A stretch of DNA of 10,656 nucleotides, from contig JALWLW010000111.1 in the NCBI GenBank assembly GCA_027081065.1, positions 1-10,656 on the forward strand, read 5' to 3'. The DNA comes from Campylobacteraceae bacterium. Lineage in GTDB: Bacteria > Campylobacterota > Campylobacteria > Campylobacterales > Sulfurovaceae. A program made the translations under genes and the position numbers. A model generated the notes under the pieces. It saw only the letters and a list, made by a program, of their open reading frames with translations. It did not search any database and had not been told where the DNA came from. This document shows positions 7,520 through 10,656 of the stretch, piece by piece. How positions within the stretch are numbered: position 1 is the first letter of the stretch; each line of letters begins with the position of its first letter.

Positions 7520-9023
7520 CTCGATTTCCTCCACCATTACGGCTTCCACGGTGACCACCACCGTTTCTGCTGTCTCGGTTTCCTCCTCTACTACGTCTCT
7601 CTCCACCTCTACGGTCTCCACCACGTCCACGGTTTCCTCCACGGCTTCGGTTTCTACTGCGTCCACGACCACCATTTCGGTCTCCACCTTTCCAGTTTTT
7701 TGCTCTTTCAATAAGTGCTTTAACCTCTTCAGTTCCAAGACCAATAATATCTTTACCTTTTACATCAATCTCTTCTTGAACAATGGTTGCTAAAAGATGA
7801 GCAATGGTAACAATATCCATGTCGTGTTGTAATGTTTTTACCATTTCAATACCAGAAGCTTTAATTTCTGTATTGGCAATTTTTGTTAATAAATCAGAAT
7901 CTTTACGTGTTTGAACCTCTTGACGTGTTGGAATAACTTCTGAAACCATTACCGTTCCCACATCTTTTTCAATTCTTTTAATGGTTCTAAGCTCATTTGG
8001 AGAGACCAATGTAATCGCTTCACCTTTATTTCCTGCACGACCTGTACGTCCAATTCTATGCACATAAGATTCAGAATCAAAAGGAATGTGGTAGTTAAAT
8101 ACATGTGTTACATCGTTAACATCAAGACCACGTGCAGCCACATCAGTTGCAATAAAAATCTCTACCAAACCTTGTTTAAATGAACGGATTGTATGTTCTC
8201 TCTGTTTCTGCTCCATATCACCATGAAGTGCTGCTACTTTAAACCCTTGTGCAGTCATATAAGAAGAGAGTCTATCTACCTCTTTTTTCATTCTACAGAA
8301 GATAATACATTTGTTAGGGTTTTTGTAGTCAATCAATCTTAAAAGGGCATCATCTCTCTCGTAGTCAGCTACCACATAAAAGATTTGCTCAATATCTGTA
8401 TTGGTTCTTTCACTTTTAGTAATGGTTACTGACTTTGGATTATTTAGAATTTGCTCAGCTAGAATCTTAATCTGTTTAGGCATGGTTGCTGAAAACATAA
8501 GTGTTTGACGATCTTCTGGTAAGAAAGTAAAGATGTTTTTAATTTCATCCAAAAATCCCATGTCAAGCATCTCATCAGCTTCATCTAAAATAACAAACGA
8601 TGGATTAAGTTTGATTTTTTTAGACATTAAAAGGTCTTGTAAACGCCCAGGAGTTGCTACAATGATGTTTGCTTGATTGATTCGTTCGATTTGTTTGTTA
8701 TAAGGAGTTCCTCCATAAACAGTAGCTGTTTTTAATCCAGCTGTTTTACCAAAACGAAAAAGTTCATCTGAGACCTGCATTGCAAGTTCTCTTGTTGGTA
8801 CAATTACCAGTGCCTCAACACCTTTGTCTCCACTCATTTGCTGAATAACTGGTAGACCAAAAGCAGCTGTTTTACCTGTACCTGTTTGTGCTTGACCAAT
8901 TAAGTCATGACCTTCCAAAATAAGGGGAATAGCGTCAGCTTGAACAGGGCTTGGTTCTGTAAAACCAGCATCTTTAATGGCTTGGTTTAGGGTATCTTTA
9001 AAATTAAAGTCTGAAAATGTCAT
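7509..9023 (-). CDS. deaD: DEAD-box RNA helicase with RGG-type tail (DeaD/CshA-like)
   Basis: This cytoplasmic ATP-dependent RNA helicase probably helps ribosome assembly and mRNA turnover, often important in the cold. All core motifs are present: the Q motif (around 4-28), AQTGTGKT (45-52), PTRELA (76-81), TPGR (124-127), DEAD (147-150), SAT (178-180), CIIFCR (239-244), ATDVAARGLD (292-301) and HRIGRTGRAG (322-331). The core ends near 350; a segment around 360-445 resembles the dimerisation region of DeaD/CshA helicases. The last 60 residues (about 446-504) are low-complexity Arg, Gly, Asn and Asp with repeated RGG/GGN units, a basic RNA-binding tail. The 504-residue length is shorter than E. 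coli DeaD (no RNA-binding domain), so the exact subgroup (DeaD, CshA or RhlE) is not certain. The start is ATG with a weak AAGAAG site, after a long leader. Confidence 0.94.
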   Translation of the reverse strand: MTFSDFNFKDTLNQAIKDAGFTEPSPVQADAIPLILEGHDLIGQAQTGTGKTAAFGLPVIQQMSGDKGVEALVIVPTRELAMQVSDELFRFGKTAGLKTATVYGGTPYNKQIERINQANIIVATPGRLQDLLMSKKIKLNPSFVILDEADEMLDMGFLDEIKNIFTFLPEDRQTLMFSATMPKQIKILAEQILNNPKSVTITKSERTNTDIEQIFYVVADYERDDALLRLIDYKNPNKCIIFCRMKKEVDRLSSYMTAQGFKVAALHGDMEQKQREHTIRSFKQGLVEIFIATDVAARGLDVNDVTHVFNYHIPFDSESYVHRIGRTGRAGNKGEAITLVSPNELRTIKRIEKDVGTVMVSEVIPTRQEVQTRKDSDLLTKIANTEIKASGIEMVKTLQHDMDIVTIAHLLATIVQEEIDVKGKDIIGLGTEEVKALIERAKNWKGGDRNGGRGRSRNRSRGGNRGRGGDRRGGERRSRGGNRDSRNGGGHRGSRNGGGNRDRG

Positions 9024-9080
9024 ATGGGTTCTTCTTTATGGTTAAATTTGTAGGGTATGGTATTGGTGCTTATTTAAAAT

Positions 9081-9182
9081 AAAACATTCATATTTTGGTA
9101 TTGCTTTAGTTGTAAATGGCGTTCATTGACCCCAATTTTTGCAGCTGATACCAAATAATTTCACTTTTTGAGTGAATGTTTT
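9081..9182. repeat. 10-bp inverted repeat enclosing an 8-bp nested repeat
   Basis: AAAACATTCA (9081-9090) and TGAATGTTTT (9173-9182) are perfect inverted copies, and TTTGGTAT (9094-9101) with ATACCAAA (9148-9155) form a second stem inside. As RNA this would be a stem, internal loop, stem and a terminal region of about 46 nt. Confidence 0.65.
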
Positions 9183-9196
9183 GTATGCTTATGTGG

Positions 9197-9223
9197 TTAG
9201 GGTAGTTGTTGATACTACCCTAA
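9197..9223. repeat. 10-bp perfect inverted repeat, 7-nt loop
   Basis: TTAGGGTAGT (9197-9206) pairs with ACTACCCTAA (9214-9223) around a 7-base loop. Neither side is followed by a T run in the sense of either strand, so it is not a standard terminator. It lies early in the proposed helicase leader. The motif TAGGGTA occurs again at 9051-9057, close to the helicase start. Confidence 0.7.
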
Positions 9224-9240
9224 AAATAAGAGATGTTTGA

Positions 9241-9246
9241 TATACT
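9241..9246 (+). promoter_or_regulatory. possible -10 of the nagZ promoter
   Basis: TGATATACT (9238-9246) is an extended -10-like element on the plus strand; transcription would start near 9253, about 80 bases before nagZ. TATAAA at 9312-9317 is a weaker alternative lying too close to the binding site AGGAA (9324-9328). Confidence 0.4.
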
Positions 9247-9264
9247 CTTGCAGAAATTTTGTGA

Positions 9265-9270
9265 ATTATA
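9265..9270 (-). promoter_or_regulatory. extended -10 promoter of the helicase gene
   Basis: On the minus strand the sequence reads TGCTATAAT. Upstream of it are two T tracts exactly 10 bp apart (9273-9277 and 9283-9287), the periodic A/T pattern that replaces the -35 box in Campylobacterota sigma-70 promoters. Transcription would start near 9258, leaving a leader of about 235 nt before the helicase ATG. Confidence 0.6.
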
Positions 9271-9334
9271 GCAAAAATAGATAAAAATAGATAGTGTTCA
9301 TTACACTTATTTATAAAAACTATAGGAATACCTT

Positions 9335-10501
9335 ATGAAAATGAAATATTTTAGTCTAATAACACTGCTACTTTTGGGAGGCTGCTCTTTAAATGCTGTC
9401 GATGAAGAAAGAGCTACCAATACTTATGTTAGTGATAATTTAGAGGAGGTAGTATCTTTACCTTCAAAAACATTAGAAGAGAAAATAGGTTCAATGCTTA
9501 TGGTTGGTTTCATGGGAACATCTGCCCCTCAAAATTCACAAATATGTAAAGATATTAGAAATTATAATCTGGCAGGAGTCATTCTTTTTGACATGAATCC
9601 AGTCAATCATAAAAAAGCTAAAAATATTTCAACAAAATGGCAATTGTCAAAACTTACACAAGAGCTTCAAGCTTGTTCGAAAGATGGGAAACTACTCATT
9701 TCTGTTGACCAAGAGGGTGGAAAAGTTCAACGGCTTAAACGTAAATATGGTTTTTATGGAAAATTTCCAAAAGCATCAGATGTCATTAGGTTAAGTGATG
9801 CACGGGTAAAGCAACATTATGAACAGATGGGAGCAGAGTTAGCTTCTGTAGGAATTAACTACAATTTAGCACCAGATGTTGACTTAGCCATTAATAAAAG
9901 AAACCATGTCATTTATAAACTAGGGCGTTCTTATGGGGCTAATCCTCGACAAGTGGTAAAATATGCTTCTATATTTATGGATGCCATGCATGACAATGGC
10001 GTACTCACTTCACTTAAACATTTTCCTGGACATGGCTCATCAATGGGTGATACACATAAAGGTTTTGTTGATGTGACAAACTTGTGGAAACCTATTGAGT
10101 TAGAACCTTACCGACTCTTAGCACAGTCTCAAACTATTGATACCGTAATGGTAGCCCATGTATTTAACCAAAAGTTAGATGCTAAATACCCTGCGACACT
10201 CTCTAAAAAAATTATTAATGGAAAACTTCGTGGTGAGTTTGGTTTTGATGGCGTAGTTATTACAGACGATTTACAAATGGGTGCTATTAGTAAAAAGTAT
10301 GGTTTAAAAAACACGTTAAAATTGGCTATTAATGCAGGTAACGACATTTTACTTTTTGGAAATCAACTTTCGGTTAAGAGTATGGTGAAGACTAGTACTT
10401 TAGTAAATAGTATTAAAAGTTTAATTAAACGAGGAGAAGTTAGTTTAAGTACTGTTGAAGCTTCTAATGAACGTTTAAATAATTTAAAACAAAAACTTTA
10501 A
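9335..10501 (+). CDS. nagZ: GH3 beta-N-acetylhexosaminidase, NagZ-like lipoprotein
   Basis: This glycoside hydrolase family 3 enzyme removes N-acetylglucosamine from cell-wall fragments, a step of peptidoglycan turnover or recycling. The 388 residues begin with a lipoprotein signal (lipobox LGGC, Cys17), so it would act in the periplasm, not in the cytoplasm like the NagZ of enterobacteria. The TIM barrel shows SVDQEGGKVQRLK (123-135), NLAPDVDL (177-184), KHFPGHG (228-234), the catalytic loop DTH (239-241, the Asp-His pair special to NagZ enzymes), and the nucleophile Asp311 in ITDDLQMGAI. There is no second GH3 domain, which fits the single-domain NagZ form. The start ATG is followed by a second ATG two codons later; AGGAA sits six bases before the first. 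It is divergent from the helicase gene and ends before a probable terminator. Confidence 0.93.
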   Translation: MKMKYFSLITLLLLGGCSLNAVDEERATNTYVSDNLEEVVSLPSKTLEEKIGSMLMVGFMGTSAPQNSQICKDIRNYNLAGVILFDMNPVNHKKAKNISTKWQLSKLTQELQACSKDGKLLISVDQEGGKVQRLKRKYGFYGKFPKASDVIRLSDARVKQHYEQMGAELASVGINYNLAPDVDLAINKRNHVIYKLGRSYGANPRQVVKYASIFMDAMHDNGVLTSLKHFPGHGSSMGDTHKGFVDVTNLWKPIELEPYRLLAQSQTIDTVMVAHVFNQKLDAKYPATLSKKIINGKLRGEFGFDGVVITDDLQMGAISKKYGLKNTLKLAINAGNDILLFGNQLSVKSMVKTSTLVNSIKSLIKRGEVSLSTVEASNERLNNLKQKL

Positions 10502-10527
10502 TTTTTTTACTAAGTAAGCATTTTTTT

Positions 10528-10560
10528 AATAGTAAGTTAACATAGCTTACTATTTGTTTT
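10528..10560 (+). terminator. probable terminator of nagZ
   Basis: AATAGTAAG (10528-10536) and CTTACTATT (10546-10554) form a nine-pair stem with a 9-base loop, followed by TGTTTT. The AGTAAGC at 10513-10519 can pair with the same right arm, so an alternative fold exists. A/T-rich stem and short T run, hence moderate confidence. Confidence 0.55.
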
Positions 10561-10574
10561 GAACTTCTTCTACT

Positions 10575-10656
10575 TCCTCTTATATATTTTTTTTTATGTT
10601 TAAATATTTTTTTGAAATGGGTCTCAAATATGAAATAACATAAAAACTTATATAAG
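10575..10656 (+). promoter_or_regulatory. A/T-rich stretch, possible promoter of a gene to the right
   Basis: Two long T tracts (around 10587-10595 and 10609-10615), spaced about two helical turns apart, are followed by TATATA at 10649-10654. This resembles an upstream A/T pattern plus -10 box. No start codon or gene is visible before the window ends. Confidence 0.25.

Larger units (their letters stand above)
9024..9334. other. 311-bp divergent intergenic region with several inverted repeats
   Basis: This gap between the divergent helicase and nagZ genes holds no credible protein gene. It has three inverted repeats: TTAGGGTAGT/ACTACCCTAA (9197-9206/9214-9223), AAAACATTCA/TGAATGTTTT (9081-9090/9173-9182) and TTTGGTAT/ATACCAAA (9094-9101/9148-9155), the last nested inside the second. 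A smaller hairpin TTCACT/AGTGAA (9160-9165/9171-9176) overlaps the second repeat's right arm by four bases, so these two structures compete. Promoter-like boxes face both ways (minus 9265-9270; plus 9241-9246). The simplest reading is a long structured 5' leader of the helicase gene; a separate small RNA is possible. Confidence 0.6.

Noticed and set aside
7493..7744. Minus-strand frame giving a Val/Glu-rich protein over the helicase tail
   Set aside because: It is the shifted reading of the RGG repeat codons; the low-complexity composition is a by-product of the repeats.
7551..7793. Plus-strand frame giving a Ser/Thr/Val-rich protein
   Set aside because: Antisense reading of the same RGG repeats, with no independent support.
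9106..9126. Six-codon reading frame (MNAIYN) in the helicase leader, as a leader peptide
   Set aside because: The GGGG stretch before it is only three bases from the ATG, too close for a ribosome-binding site, and there are no regulatory codon runs.
9081..9182. 6S RNA or bacterial SRP RNA in the structured intergenic region
   Set aside because: The SRP GGAA-loop motifs are absent, and the paired segments are too short and interrupted to match the long 6S hairpin by eye. An Infernal search would decide.
10129..10347. Minus-strand frame of 72 codons inside nagZ
   Set aside because: It is antisense to conserved catalytic segments of nagZ and shows no domain or start signal.

Overview
The window looks like a stretch of chromosome from a low-GC Campylobacterota bacterium (Arcobacter-, Sulfurimonas- or Sulfurovum-like; the genus cannot be settled from sequence reading alone). 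The clues are strong A+T bias, TATAAT -10 boxes without clear -35 boxes but with A/T tracts upstream, a short DprA without the N-terminal SAM domain, and the general look of the proteins. No mobile element, tRNA or CRISPR array is visible.

Layout, left to right. (1) A complete 5S rRNA (about 4-120, +), the end of an rRNA operon whose 16S/23S part would lie outside. (2) A plus-strand block: ilvC (ketol-acid reductoisomerase) followed after 5 bp by a DASS/SLC13-type anion transporter with a TTG start; then, after a new extended -10 promoter, a PPP-family metallophosphatase whose stop codon overlaps the start codon of dprA (TAATG). (3) A minus-strand block, convergent with dprA and overlapping its 3' end by 18 bp. 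In transcription order it holds two neighbouring TlpA/ResA-like thioredoxin-fold proteins (a secreted one with CPPC, then a lipoprotein with CSHC), a four-helix membrane protein, and an unrecognised membrane protein with a soluble C-terminal part. (4) A minus-strand DEAD-box RNA helicase with an RGG-type basic tail, ending in a palindrome that contains its stop codon. (5) A 311-bp divergent intergenic region with strong promoter-like boxes and several inverted repeats, which looks like a long structured leader of the helicase gene. (6) Plus-strand nagZ-like GH3 beta-N-acetylhexosaminidase with a lipoprotein signal, followed by a probable terminator and an A/T-rich stretch that may be the promoter region of the next gene.

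How the genes fit together: most are housekeeping genes (branched-chain amino acid synthesis, natural transformation/recombination, RNA remodelling, cell-wall recycling or turnover, envelope thiol chemistry). The least explained parts are the two membrane proteins of 422 and 149 residues beside the thioredoxin pair, and the structured leader of the helicase gene. I did not find a convincing new defence or mobile system.
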